Part shown: positions 20,502 to 34,431 of the stretch, in pieces
Numbering within the stretch: the stretch's first letter is position 1
How the letters are laid out: each line of letters begins with the position of its first letter
Source: Onchidella celtica
Lineage: Eukaryota > Mollusca > Gastropoda > Systellommatophora > Onchidiidae
DNA length: 64,000 bases
Reading direction: 5' to 3'
Assembly (NCBI GenBank): GCA_963931925.1
Contig: OZ007569.1
Span: 41,876,021-41,940,020 of the forward strand
Program-made: the position numbers and the translations under genes
The notes under the pieces: model-generated
What the model saw: the letters and a program-made list of their open reading frames with translations, nothing else
Databases searched by the model: none
Told to the model about the DNA's origin: nothing

Positions 20502-20633
20502 TTCGTCAGCCTGGTGTGATAGTGTGCTGTAGACTGAAATAGCCAGTTGATTCCAACTCGCACTGGATTTTCATTCATTGGATTACTTACACCTTCTAAT
20601 TTCTTACTGTTCACTGTCGCCAATACTGCCACC

Positions 20634-21548
20634 ATGTTGCGGTGGATATCAGACGACAGTAGGCGGAAAAAGGAGCCGGAGGTGTTCCTCAATGTTGTGG
20701 AAGGGCTCAAGAAAATTTACAAAAGTAAGCTTCTACCTTTGGAAGAAGCCTATAAGTTTCACGATTTTCACTCCCCAGCATTGGATGACCCAGATTTCGA
20801 TGCTAAACCCATGATTCTTTTAATCGGGCAGTATTCCACCGGTAAAACCACCTTTATTCGGTATTTATTGGAACAAGATTTCCCAGGAATTCGGATCGGC
20901 CCAGAACCAACAACCGATCGATTCATTGCTGTTATGGACGCTGACCAAGAAGGGGTTATACCAGGAAATGCGCTTGTTGTCGACACTAAGAAACAGTTTA
21001 GGCCGTTAACGAAATTTGGCAATGCCTTCCTGAACCGATTCCAATGTTCACACATGAAGAACCCAGTTCTAGATAGTATTACAATTGTGGATACTCCAGG
21101 TATCCTGTCTGGTGAGAAACAAAGAGTGGACAGAGGTTATGATTTTGCTGGAGTTCTTGAGTGGTTCGCAGAACGTGTTGACAGGATTATTTTGCTGTTC
21201 GATGCCCACAAACTTGACATTTCAGATGAATTTAAGAGAGCAATTGAGGCTATTAAAGGGCATGATGATAAAATTCGTATAGTCCTCAACAAAGCGGATA
21301 TGGTAGACCACCAGCAACTGATGAGAGTTTATGGTGCTTTGATGTGGTCACTGGGCAAAGTTTTAAATACACCAGAAGTAGCCAGGGTTTACATTGGGTC
21401 ATTTTGGGATCAGCCACTGCAGTTTGACATAAATCGGCGCCTCTTTGAATTGGAAGAACAAGATTTATTCAAAGATCTCCAAATGTTGCCAAGGAATGCT
21501 GCATTGCGGAAGCTGAATGATCTTATCAAAAGAGCCAGATTAGCGAAG
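20634..21548 (+). CDS. EHD1: EHD1/EHD3-type EH-domain ATPase, coding exon 1
   Basis: The start is ATG in a perfect GCCACCATG context. The upstream in-frame codons (from 20547) are not conserved in the family. The exon encodes residues 1-305 (MLRWISDDSRRKKEPEVF onward): the N-terminal helical segment and dynamin-like G domain, with P-loop GQYSTGKTT (65-73), DTPG (153-156) and NKAD (219-222). The exon ends at RARLAK before donor GTAGGC. With exons 2 and 3 the protein is 544 residues, against 534 in human EHD1. EHDs are ATP-binding membrane-remodelling ATPases that oligomerise on tubular recycling endosomes and drive receptor return to the plasma membrane. Which of vertebrate EHD1-4 it corresponds to is not resolvable by eye; invertebrates usually have one gene. 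Confidence 0.96.
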
Positions 21549-22289
21549 GTAGGCGTTAATATTTTGATCTTTTTATTAATACAGATACAATGGTGTAGGC
21601 TAACTGAAGTAATAAGTCACCTTTTCGGGCCTTATTCTTCTGAAACAGTATTATTACAAGCAGCATTAAAGCCCAGCCTTACCTGGTCTAAACCTGCATC
21701 TGCTCTTCTCTCTCCCTTTCTCTCTCTCTCATAATGTCATGGCCTCTCTCCCTCTCCTCTTTCACCTTTGAGGAAATTGCACCAAACTGAATCAAATGGT
21801 GCACGGTAAAAATGGCACATATAGGAAAACAGGAAAAAATGGCACACTTCAGTTAATGAAATATGTGTCCATCTGTTTGACGAGATTAACTCTTGACATG
21901 GCTGCATTCAAATAAATCTCATCCCTAGATGCAACAAAAGTGATTTTCACATTTTCCCTGTTAGCTATTAGACTTTCTGGCTGACCACTTTGACCAACTT
22001 ACCCCCTTCCTGCATAGTTTTTCTTAAATAATATAATATATTAATTGTTAAGTAAATATGGCATAGTTGTGTGAATGATCGCCCTTGCTCTCACTGAATC
22101 CAATCAAATTGGCTGCTATAATTATAAACAGCCCCTGGCCATGAAATTGTTTCTTCCCTGTTCGTGTTTGAAGGGGATAGTTGTAGAGTTGTACACTTGT
22201 CATTCCATATATCTGGGATTGAACTTATAAATGTCTGACTTAGAATGTTTCAGCTACAAAAAAAAAAACCAACCAAATAGGACAATCCA

Positions 22290-23075
22290 GGACAGCAGTA
22301 AACTGTTACAACTTCTGTCCAACGCGGAATACCAACTTGTTCTCTGTTGGATCCCTGGCTACATTGGCGTCAAGGGAAATGAAACAAAATGAAACATCAG
22401 ACACTCTGGCTAAAGAAACATTACATATACAGCATCTGCCAGAACTCTTGAAAATACCACACATGGATATTATAATTAATAAATTCGTTACATTGAGATG
22501 GCAGGAAAGATGGGATGAACTATACTTTATCCATGATCTGATTGATCAACTTGGACAGTAGACTCATACCTCTCAACAAAATCGGAGAGATGAACTTGTC
22601 CTTAGTTGACTCCGTCTGGGTTTGCCCACCTCGCACATCATTTTTTACTGTGGAGGGAAGATCCCCCAAATGTGTAGCGTACAATTGCCAACTACCAATG
22701 AAACATATTTTGGCTCAATGTGTAGATTTTATGCATCAGAGGAAGGCACTATGTGCCAGCGGATCCATGAAAGAATTATTTTCTGTCATGGGAACCCACG
22801 GTGCATCTTGTTCTTTTTGAAAGAGGCTGAGATGTACAATTTGATTTTTAAAACTTTTGTACTCATTTATAAAACTCTTTTCAGATCCATACAAAATAAC
22901 TTTTGAGAATTTGATCATTGTAATAAAATTTATGTGGAATTATTTAATTTCGCTTGTGAAATTTAAATAGATGAAACTTTTTATATCAAACATAGATAAA
23001 GTGCCCAAATAGACTGTGAAAGGTGCAAAGTGGCCATTATCGTGCCAATGCATCGTAAAACTCAAACTCAAACTA
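22290..23075 (+). mobile_element. Decayed LINE 3' end (RNase H plus C-terminal domain and 3' UTR)
   Basis: Fragments in several frames give CWIPGYIGVKGNE then DTLAKETL (the end of a LINE RNase H), then INKFVTLRWQERWDEL, and a degenerate cysteine cluster with KHILAQCVDF and GSMKELFSVMGTHG. This is the C-terminal layout of I/Nimbus-like LINEs known from molluscs. The sequence ends in CTCAAACTCAAAC, a short repeated tail. Frame breaks are frequent, so it is a relic. It sits in the sense direction inside EHD intron 1. Confidence 0.75.
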
Positions 23076-26000
23076 TGCTTTTGTCCTCTTTGTTATGTAA
23101 TGGTATGTAGATGCATTTTTCCTGCTGAAATAAATGTCATGTGTCTGCTAAACCAACTTTATGAATGTAGTCATTTTCATCTTGCTGAATAACAGCATAG
23201 AATTAGTATGCAGGACACCATCTGTCAACATTGTTTTTTTTAATATGAGTTAGCATTGTATTTGTTCACAGCGTGCTTACGACCAGCAATCAGGCATTCA
23301 GCGACTAGTAGGAGGATCATGTTACAAATAAATATTACTTGTTTATGTTACTATTACTATTTCCGGTGATTTAATTCAGTCGCTTTTACCAACAGATGTA
23401 TGAATAATTGAATTATGATGAATAGTGCATGTGATCACACTATATTCTTTTAAACACTAAAAATGAACAACACAAAAATCAGAAAGAATTCTGTATGTCC
23501 CGACCACTTTGAATTCTTCTTAGTCTAAAAGTACAAAACAATTCTTTACAAACTGTCACTGTTTTCTTTTTGTTTTCTGATAGATTGAGTGTGGGGTGGG
23601 GTTAGGGATAAAGACAGGGTTGAAAAATGGTTTAAGGAGGGTTGGAGATTGGCCGGATGGTAGGGATGTATGGAACTCCTCTCCAAAACAAAATCTAAAT
23701 AGGTCCTGAATAAAATTCATTTCATGGACTAGTTCATTGTTTTTAGTATTCATTGTTTTGCTGTCTTGAAAATTAAAAAATTTATGCACTTTGTACCGAT
23801 CTGCTTGTATAGTATTTTAGTAAATAGATAGATTGAGCAAAATCGCTTTCGCAGTACTAATGTAACAGTGTTCTGCTTTAACTTACTCAAAACTTACCTC
23901 TAATATCAGTAGTGAAAAACAAGATGAAGGTGGGATCTTGGAACCCGTAGTGTTGTGGTTTCATTGTGTCATCATTCCATCGTACTTAAGGACTTACTTG
24001 CTTTTTTGTTTGGCCATCAGAAGATCATTCCTGGAACTTGATTTGGTTTGGGTATGCATATATACATAAGGCAGTTCAGTTAGGGATTCTTTTCTTCTGT
24101 TCACATTGTTTGAGCCAAATACTCTGAGTAAATTTAATGGAAATAGATAATTAGCAATAGATAATTATGCTGTGAAATTGATTGCTGTTTACCGATGGCA
24201 GTCTTTTATCAACTTCGAAGGCAAACCACTTTTTTCAGTTGGTAACATACTGATGTGTCCAAGGTTTTCTTGTTATTGTTTGATGGTAATCATTTATTTA
24301 TATACTATGGTGTTGAATCATTTGGCAGTGACAGTACTGACACAGTCTATTGGACGTGCGTGGTAATCTGAAAAGTTGATGAGTTTTTGGTGAAAAAGAA
24401 TTATTTTCATGTGTTTTACCCATGGCAGCATATCTTCAGTTGCAATTCTGTTGATGTAGGATGGTTATCTCGTGTCTGCAGTTTTTGTTTGAGTACCTGA
24501 ATCAGTTTTATAGCTCTTGCCTCTGTTGCTGTTTCCTCTGCACGATTTTATCACGGAGGAGGATCGCACCAATTCGTCCACACAATTTGGGATTGTGATT
24601 TATTTCCCTGTGTCTGTGTGTCAAGTAGGGTGACAGTGGCATCTTAACAGTACCTTATTGAAATTGCCATCACTTTTTGAAATGACAACAGGACCTGTCT
24701 GAGTGATGTATCACTATCAGGGAGCCGCTCGTTGGTTGTTTGATCATTGCACCTAAAAGTGTCAGTTAAATGAACTCGTGAGAAAATGACGAGGCCATGC
24801 AAAAGCAGGGCAAAGGGAGTAATCTTTTTTTTTTTTAAATGTTAAATCCACGGCGTTGCAAAATGTTTATCAAAATACGACCCAGTCCTGCGAGCACGTA
24901 GTAGCATATAGTGCAAACTGACTTTCTGTCATAATAACTTACTCAGTCTCTTGAACACCAGTAGCAAATACGTGTAGACTACATTATATGTCAAAATACA
25001 GCCAACATGCAGTTCGGAGTTATGCAAGAATCCGCAGTTCTCGTGACTTCAGTCCATGATCTGGAAAGCTTCCGCCGCTTTGGCAGGCTGCTCACTTTGG
25101 CATTCACACGACATGCCCTTTCATTCAGTATCTCCGTCTGCCTTGATTTGTCCAGCGGGTGGTTTCTTGTTTCTTCGTTCTTTCTCTCACTTTTCATCAT
25201 TCAGGTGTGGTGTGCGAGTGTGTGTGTGTCCCCGCCTGCCTAATTATTGTGGTAATCCAGCCCATGCATCTTTCATTATCCAGTTTTAGTATCCAAGAGC
25301 CTTGTTTTAAAATAGTCATAACATGTGGTCTAATCGTATAGGTTGAATAAGCCGGGACTTGTTTAGAATTGGGCTAGGCTGTATTTTGGACCATCATTAT
25401 TTACACACGATACATAAATTTTAATGTACTCTGCGAGTCTATGGTACTGTTAATAGGATCGAGCTTAATTCACATTTTCAGCAAAACTTGCAAACTAATG
25501 GAACAGCTGCACAGTTCTGACATGATCAAAGCACCACGCCCGCTGACTGTCCTATATGTATGTATAAGTAATCCTTGGTTTAATTATCCTACCGTGAGTC
25601 ATACGCTGCAGCCGGCATTTTCCTCTTCCCGAACAACTGACTGCAGCTTGTGGTGAAAATGTATTGATCATGTGCAGGATGAATGGTATATACCGATGTG
25701 TACGATATTTACATGAATGCACTGAAGCTTGTTGAAGTAATGAGAAGAGCAGGTGTTGCAACTGTGGCAGAAGCCAAGCTAGAACTGTATTTGTTATCAG
25801 TAGTGTTATCAGAGGTATGGATAGGTGAAGCTAGTTGTCATAGAGCAGTCACACGGGTAGATGTAAGTAAAAGGTAACAAGAACATCTTGCACGTCATTG
25901 TTGTAGAAAGTGATAAACTTGTAGCCCTAGTTCAGTTGTTATCACATTTTTTAGGACTTCATCTGCTAGTCACACTTAAAGTCTCACATTCAGATGCATG

Positions 26001-29000
26001 TGAATGCTCCTAATCAAATCCTTCGCCCAGCCTTTACTTGGGGTAATCAATACAGAAGGAGAGGAAAATTGAAAGACCTGGTGAAAGTCACAAGTGTATG
26101 AGAATGGGGGAAGCTGTAAATAAATGAAACCATTGCCATCCTGAATAACTTTGTACGGTGTTTGACAAGAGCAAAACAGACCATATAAGTTAATCTTGTC
26201 ATTTCTTTGTATATTATCTATTATCATGTTGAAATTATACCTTTCTTGGTGAGTCTTACTTGTGGAATTATTCTATTGCATCTCTCCGGCAGATGAAATT
26301 CTTGTCCTTTTAATTTGCACAATGAGGAAACTCGGGGTGGGGAAGTGAAAAAATGCAGTAGTGTAACAGAAACTTGGCGCAACTCCGTGTCCCTTTTGTT
26401 GTGTTGAAGCTCCATGTCAAGGAAAGAATGCGATGGTCTGTATGTGTCATATTATGCCCTCATTCCAGACCAGTGACAAAACTTTCTGTAGACACAAGAA
26501 TGCACCCACAGGCCACACAACCTTCGGTTTCAAGATAAGAATAGGCGGTGGCGTCTTTTCTCTTCTTTCCTCACCCCCGCGCCCGACCCCAGGGTGCGTT
26601 TTCTCCAAAGTCCTGAAGTTTTTGATAACCTAATCCATTTTTTTAAAAGTTACGTATGTGTTTTTTTTTTTCCTTTTCTTATCTCTCGCTTGGCATTTTT
26701 TCTTCATGATTTTTTTCCATTTTGCATTTTTACTATACTTCAGCCTGTCTCTGAATCTACCTGTTTTCCTTGCCCTCATACAACCCAACCCCCCCCCCCC
26801 CCACCTGCGTATTTGTTCACAAGGTCCTCTTTTCATTCCCATCCTCGACAGAGCCCCCCCCCCCCCGAACTTGTCTATATATGCGAATTCATCTCGTACA
26901 GGTCAGACCAATAAACACACCCCCGCCGTGTCGCTGGCATGAAGAAACCTCGAAATGAACACGGTTGATGTAAGAGAATTAGAACCTATCTTGTCGTTCA
27001 CAGGCACCAGGCCATCTGCTCTACCAGCATCACCCCTTCGTGATCCTAATAAGATTTCAACCTGAAAGCCCCCCCCCCCCCCTTGATTTTTCCTGCTTGG
27101 CATTGTTATGCTATAGTTGAAACATAATTATCAATAGCCGTGCACACCCACTCATTGACACGACCTAATCCTTCTTTGGTGGCTTTCCTTTGCCTATCAC
27201 CAAATGACTGCTATCGTTTCTTGCTTTCATAACAAACTCAAAACAACATCTCTGGCCCCCCAAAAAGACATTCTTGCACTCAGGCACCATTCAGGTATCA
27301 ATTCGCACTAATTTTGTTAATAAAAGCGAAAGGTTTAATTTTCACACGCCCCCCTCGCTTTTTGTGTTCCCCCCCCCCCCCCATCTTCTTCTTCCGCCAC
27401 GCTTATCCAGTTACGTATGGACCAACTAGAATAGCTCCGGCCCTGCGTGGAGAAACATCAAAAGTAAAACCGCATAAATACGGCTAGGTTTAAATGTATG
27501 TAACATGTATTCCCATTTTGATGGGAACATACGACATTCTTTTCTCATCCTGGCCTCATAGTGGAATAATATTTGTCAAGCTTATACGATGTTTCTGTTG
27601 AATCTGTGACTGATATTGAGTCAAGCAATGGGTACGGCTTGCCCGGTCCTAAAATAGCCGATGCTTATGCGTGTATAATGAGGTGGGTTGGTTAGGAATG
27701 TCTCCCTATGAACCACGGCGGGATTGTCCATTAACGGAGCGATCTATGTTCATACATAAAACGGAAGAAACTGGACTAGTTTCGCCCAAACTGGCCATAT
27801 TGATCATGTATAATTTGCTAGGCAAGCAAAATGGCACAGATTGTGGGGTTGTAGGTATTTGTTGAAACGGCCGGTTGTATGGAATGATTTATGCAAACCT
27901 TGGGATAAGATTGTGTAAACAGAGATTGTCTCAGCGGGATCATGTAGTCATCCAAAATGAATGTCATTTTTACCAAAGATAAGTTCAGAAACCGGGAACA
28001 TTCAGGGTGGATCAAATGATGACAATGCCAATTTTGAAGGTGTACAATACATATCATTCTCGTCAAAACTTTTTCTTTCACGTCTCTCTGTACTCTAATT
28101 GATGTAGAGTTGTGTTGTCAGCTCTGTTTTTGTGGCATTTAAATACATTTATTCGAATCTGGATATCTTATCTTCAAGCACATCCATTATATCTCATATC
28201 CCTCACTTAACAATAGTAAATTTACCAGATTGAGGTCGCGGCTGTTTCCGAACATATTACAATTTCTCCTGCGTGAGTAAACTTGTACACACCATGTCAA
28301 GCACTCCCAGTGTGTCAGCCAACGAAGTAGGAATAGAAATGCGTACTTTACATATCAAGGTCAGCGCACATCTACACACTGACATCTGTGGGAACCGGGG
28401 CGTTTGATGTGTAAAATCCATACGAGTGGCGTTTCCAATTTCGGGATATGTGGTGGGATTGTCCACCCAAAGGATAGTCTTTGTACTTGCCATTTTAAAA
28501 TCATGGCAAGTGGTAGCATCAGGTTGTAGGGTCTCTCTTTCTCTTCTTCTTTGTCTTGCTCTCTCTCTCTCTCTCTTTCTCATTCATTTTTTCTTCAGTC
28601 AGAATGTAAAAATTCTGAAGGTCGGTTATCTTTTCTTTCCCTAGAAAGGCGAATTGCAACTTCATTTAATGGTGTTATAATTACCGTGGGCATTTCTATG
28701 TGGGCGCTACACTTCAAATCTCGAATTGGTAAAGGGCGTTGGGTGTTGTAATTATTACTGTCTCACATTGGAACGAGCCTTTGGTGCAAAATGTAACGGG
28801 TTTTAAATGTCAACCCTCCTTCTTACCCCCCACCTCCCTCCCCGGCCTCGGATATTCCCTAATCGATTGTGCAAATTTGACAGCCGTGTTGTTTCATTGT
28901 TGATCCATACAGATTGAAACAGTGGATATTATCAGGTCTATCACCAGTATCGGCAGTTTGATTATGTTAGGATGCAGTCAAGATTACATTATTAGGCCAG

Positions 29001-31363
29001 CACACAGCCTGTGGGCCGTTGGTTATCACATGAACATGTGACAGTGTCAGATTGTAGACATTGGTTAGGTATACGTGATCATAATATTAATAGTGACGCC
29101 ACTACATGTTTATGGAGCCCCACGGGCACTGAAACCTAACACTCAGCCGTAGTATATCTATGCACCCAACCCTCGTGCGACCCACCGCCTACTAGTTGTA
29201 TTGCTCAATTCGAAGCAGTCGTAAAACCGTGTCATAGATTTTTTTGTTCTTCACGGCCTTAAAATGAATTAGCCTAGCGAAACACCCAGATTTTGTTCCC
29301 GCTCACATTGAATCAAGTTATGATTATTTCCTGGCAAAGACTGATTGTTCTGCAGATTGGTAAATCGAATAATCAAGTTTCCTGTATCGATCTCTTCTAC
29401 ATTTCCTCTTTCATTGAACCATTAGTATAAATGCTTTGATGGTCGATTCCGTCATCAATCATAGTGTTATGCAAATACGTGTAACCCTCTGTCGTGAATG
29501 ACTCGGCAGCATTTCGGGCTCTAAAGAGACATGACTTTGGTTACGGGCTATGGTCCAAAGGCAAAATGAAACCATCTGTTTTTCAGTGTACGCTGATGGC
29601 GGTGTGCTGTTTCTTTATTTTCTGTTACATTTAGTACATGTAATTGTCTCGCTAGCTAGCAAGTTACTCTTCCTTGGACCAAGGGATGCACAGCCACAAA
29701 CTTAACATTTTGAGCATATTTATTTCCTTTAAAATGGTACAGGTACGTCACATTATACTAAAGGGGAATATATGTATTTCCGTTTAAAGTGTTACGTAAC
29801 TAGGACTTCTCGTGGTCTTAGACTCTTTCAGCTGTGGTTGAATCCAGTGGGATCTCATATAAAGTACAGACGGTCACCCTGCAATACGCATAATATTATG
29901 GTCTTATCGACTTTAACAAGAAAAAAGTGCAACTTTTGTTGTTGTTGCTGTTGTTCATCAGTTGAAGGATACTTCATTTTTTTGTCTGCGACAAGTTTGT
30001 TCCATATTACACATTGTTATAACTGGTTGTATAATTTTTGGTTATTACCATGTTGCAGAATACAACTACTACATCAAAGCAAACAGCTGATCAAAGGTTT
30101 ACCGTCTGACCAGTATTCTGTGCGTGATCTATCATTGCCAGTTAACACATTTTCAGTGTGATGTTATCGCAACACAGTGCAGTTTGGATACTGCTTTGAA
30201 CATCTGAAACCCTATGTTAGTCATCGTGTCACATCCAGTGGGTCATATGCAAGTCAGGTGTCGTCACCTGTTTACACAATGAGTCAGGACATCACCTATA
30301 AGTATCAGGACAAAAGCAACCTATTAGATCTGTGGGGCAATGTTTATTACGGGCATGGCAAATTGTCATTGGGGTGTTGTGGACATTTTGAAGTCCCTGA
30401 TTTTCCACTGTGGAGACCTCTCAGGTAGTTGAACACGAAGGCGTTAACAGCAGTGTATGAGTGGAGTTAGTCAGTCAGCAGAACCCATTCTTCAGTTCTC
30501 CTCTTTCTGTCTCCCCCACCCCCCCCCCTCTCCCCCAGACATCGCCATTATCATCCAGGTGGTAATACTGAAGCTGATATACGTCGAGTCAGTTTGTTCT
30601 CATTCTGGTATGTTCTTTCATCTCAAATTGCCGCTGTTGATCTGGAGGTGCCTGTATTGGTGTTCAACCCTTGGTATACTGCGGTCTTTTAATGTTTTGA
30701 GTAATTTCTTTCTTGTGATGATCGTAGGCGTGGCCGTGCCCCCCCCCCCCACACACACACCATAAACTTGTACGCAATCGTCGCATCGTACCACCTTTAT
30801 TAAACTGCAGGCCTCGCGTGAGTTCGGGGGGGGGGGGTGGGGTTGAGGGCCTTTTTGTCATTCCTGTTGGTTTTCGTCATTTCTTCCATTTTATTTAATT
30901 AAGCTAAAAAATCAAAGTAGAAACTGCCTTGGTGTGTGGACACTTATAAAAAGAATTAATCTTAAGGGCCTTACGTTTCGTTAACCAATAGTAATTCAAG
31001 AACACTGACATTTCTTTTGAAAATTTATAATTATTGCTTTCTGTAATGCTGCATTACATAGTAATACAGCAGTAGTCATAACGGCCTTTATTGCGTGAAG
31101 GTTTGTAATGCATGCCAGGAAATCTTACTTTCTGTATCCTCTGTGTAAGGAATGGTGTTTGGTTTGCTGTAAGTCTTGTCTCGGTAGACTGATATTGATA
31201 TCGTTCAAGATACAGATGAGTCGTTGTGGCCTGCGAATTAGGGTTGGTGTTTGACCTGGAAGAAGCTTTCTATGAGAATTTTCGCATCAGTGTGCGGTTT
31301 TGAGTCAAGTGTTTGGCAAGTGGACTAAACCACTGACAGTCAGTGACAGTTATTTCCTACAGT

Positions 31364-31441
31364 CGTTATCGATTCTCATGTCTACCGCTTTCCGAGAGTT
31401 TCAGGCCTGACTTTATAAGTAAAACTTCGTACTGGAAAATA
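31364..31441 (+). repeat. 78-bp duplicated block, copy 1
   Basis: This is identical to 32096-32173 except for one base (CTTTATAAG here, CTGTATAAG there). The copies are direct repeats 732 bp apart. Flanks differ on both sides. It could be a recent segmental copy or two insertions of a short unrecognised repeat. Confidence 0.85.
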
Positions 31442-31586
31442 CAGGAGGGATTTTCTTCCGCCATCGGAACTGATTATTTCTCTCTAATCCCACAAGCATC
31501 CGCATTTATGCAATTAAATGTCATCACAGACTGCATGATAGCAACAATTTAACTGCGGAACACTCCGGCTTTACGTGTTTGGTCTA

Positions 31587-31690
31587 GAATATATTAATAA
31601 TAATTATAATTATACATTACATTTGTATGGCTCTTTCAATATAGGGGTGACATTTTGCGCCTCTTACGGGTTTTCAGTCAGTAGGTTGCG
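31587..31690. repeat. Possible SINE-tail-like repeat
   Basis: The sequence ATTACATTTGTATGGCTCTTTC and following bases resembles the 'tatagcgctttcc' tail common to dispersed invertebrate repeats. Resemblance only; boundaries are uncertain. Confidence 0.3.
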
Positions 31691-32095
31691 GCCCCGTGGA
31701 GAGACAGAGAGAGCGAGAGCATTTGGAAGATATGGAAGGAGAGAAGTGATAAGGGTAGTGGCTTTGTGTATGTGAATATGGGGGGGGGGGGGGTTGGTCT
31801 CAACTGGTGGTTAAGCCCCAGAAATGGGCTGCAAAGCCTAAAAAAAAAAATGTCTGATGGTGTTATGATTATTCCTGTGTGTTTATTTATTAGAAGTCAC
31901 ACCACCCATGGCATTAATTTGGTAAACGTCTTCCCCGCCTCATAGCATAATGTTCTTTTTGTTTGTTTGTTGCGATTGTTTTTAACATAATTATGGTCCC
32001 ACATGTTACTTCACGTGATTCAGTCTATGTCAGATATTGCAATGGCGGTAATGTTGTGTGTTTATCTTGGGGACACTGAGCCCATTTTGATCCCA

Positions 32096-32173
32096 CGTTA
32101 TCGATTCTCATGTCTACCGCTTTCCGAGAGTTTCAGGCCTGACTGTATAAGTAAAACTTCGTACTGGAAAATA
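32096..32173 (+). repeat. 78-bp duplicated block, copy 2
   Basis: This is the second copy of the block at 31364-31441, in the same orientation with one mismatch. It begins with GTTATCGATTCTCATG a few bases in. Confidence 0.85.
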
Positions 32174-34431
32174 TCCACTTTGTTGGTCAATTTCGACAGC
32201 CGCACATCATCACTTAAAAACTAGAGTCACTACTTTTGCAAGGGATGTCTTTTATTGGAATCTTTCCATTTTCACTACAAGAATTGGTTCCTGACATTCG
32301 GCCTTTCTCAATGTAACGCTTGCAAAAATAGTGGGACAAATCAGGCCGTGAGCCGACGCCATGTTGCCATTTGAGTGCAGTTATCTGTGTCATTTTTTGC
32401 ATGTACCGTACTCAAATATGAGGAAATGGGATGATTTTTTTTTTCACCCGGATCTTTCCAGCGAAAATGGGCGGGGTCGGTTAGTTGACCATTTTTTATC
32501 ATGGCACCATATCGTGCTCGACGCAATATTAAACATGTGCATTGTTCGTATAAACTAACTTGTTGTTGATGGTAGCAAGAAATGCATGTATCTACTGAGA
32601 AAGGGAGAAAGAGGTTGTGCTCGTAATCGTAACAACCCGAACGAATGCTGCAATATGGCTGAACATCCGTAGGTATACTTCTCATTGGGCGCTGGGTCGT
32701 TTTGGTTTATTTGGGGGCGCCTTCATTTATTTTTTTACCACGGCTAAATAGGAGTGCCATTGTGGGGGATGATTCCGTTCTATGATAAGCATTAGATCGC
32801 AGATCTACATTTGCGTGGGGCGTCGTGTGAAAGCACAGAGAATGATGAGCGTTCACTTTCGCCGTCTAGAGTACTTGGACACAAAACAGGAAAGGGAAAT
32901 GCGAAGAGGATGTGTATTTTCGTCGCAGGAAAGGAATTATCAGTTGGGAGGAAAGAGATGGCGTTAATTTTGTTTTAAAGCGCGGTTCTCTTAATCTCCG
33001 AACTAGGAGCAGTTTTCATGCTTGATCCATAGTCATGCCGCCAAATTCTTCAGCGAGAGTTAAAATTTCCGTTAGATTAGTTTTGGTCCATCGGTGAAGG
33101 AATCGGGAAAAAACAAAAGCAACCTTTTTTCCCCTTGTCACTTCTGTCAGCGTTAATGATGTTAGAACATGGACCAAGAAACCACCATCACCTGATTACA
33201 CTAATCATCAATTCAGGCACGGCCGAGAACACCGAAATCTCTTCAATTTATAAGTAACCTAGACGCTTGAGCACCGAATGCACAGGTCGACAGCCACTCT
33301 CAGTTCGGCATGCACTTGCTGATTTTTATTTTTTTTTCACAGCACGTCAGTCGAGGAATATTTTGCGCATTCGCGCGCGAACACACACACACACACAAAG
33401 GGGGATATGTGAATTTTACCAGCTCATTACATGTATAATTATTCTGTGACAGTGATTGTTATTGTTTGTCGGTCATCGGGATCTACGTACGCTCAGTTAC
33501 TTGTGGTGGACGTTTTTGTTTAAAATATAGAATTTATGCCACTTTGCTCTTTGGGAGTACCTTCATAGGCCGTCACGGATGGGTAGGGTCTGCCTCCAGT
33601 CAGTGGCGCTTATTTTAATCATATTTCTCTGTAAACGTGGTCTCTGCGCTTTTATTATGCAAATAAACCCCCACAGACTTGATATTCCTGCTTGAACTCA
33701 AAATTTGTCCGCCCTGCGTTTCCGCCAATGTCGACTTTGCTTGGCGTGGCTTTTATTCTTCCTTCTGAGAGCTTTTATGATATCTACACGTTAATGTCAG
33801 AAACCTCGCCTACACACTGACACACTGTTCTTGCCGACAGCGCAAATGTTGGGACTAGAGTGGAAACAACTGATGGGGTCTGGTCAGACGGAATCGGGCC
33901 GGGTCGACTTGGATGGAAAAATACGCTTCTCAAAGGCCATCAGACAGACCAAGTGATTGATCTGGACGAAATTCCCGAAATGATACACATGTCACTGTGC
34001 TGTCAAACATAGCAAGTTCGTCGTGCGAGTGCAAACATAATGATCTTTTTCGCCTGTACCCAGCTGGGTTGAATTGATTACAGCCTAGAACCGGCCATAG
34101 CATCAAGTAAACCATGTTGTATACATAATTACCCGGACGCCGGTACACACACATGATTTACAGTCATTTACTAGCCAGTGGATTTCCCATAGGTCTATGA
34201 CCATATGGAGCACAGGGAAGGAGTAGACTATATCATGAGTCAAGGGAATAATAGAACTGGCGGCTACTCGAGTGCAACACTGACTCTGTTGAAAGAGTGA
34301 CCAGGGGAGCTGCCTATACGGACAGGCCAAGCTTGAACATGAATTCTTTTTTCTCAAAAGAAAAATAGAGAGCGAGAAGAGGGAGAAGAAAGAGAGAGAA
34401 AGATTGTGGGCGTCCCTTCCATCGTTCGTAT

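Noticed and set aside
20547-20633. Upstream in-frame start for EHD
   Set aside because: The extra 29 residues have no counterpart in EHD proteins. The ATG at 20634 has a perfect GCCACC context and matches the family N-terminus.
25683-25877. 64-codon plus-strand frame in EHD intron 1
   Set aside because: It reads like protein in places but has no recognisable homologue and no matching splice pair. The EHD protein is complete without it.
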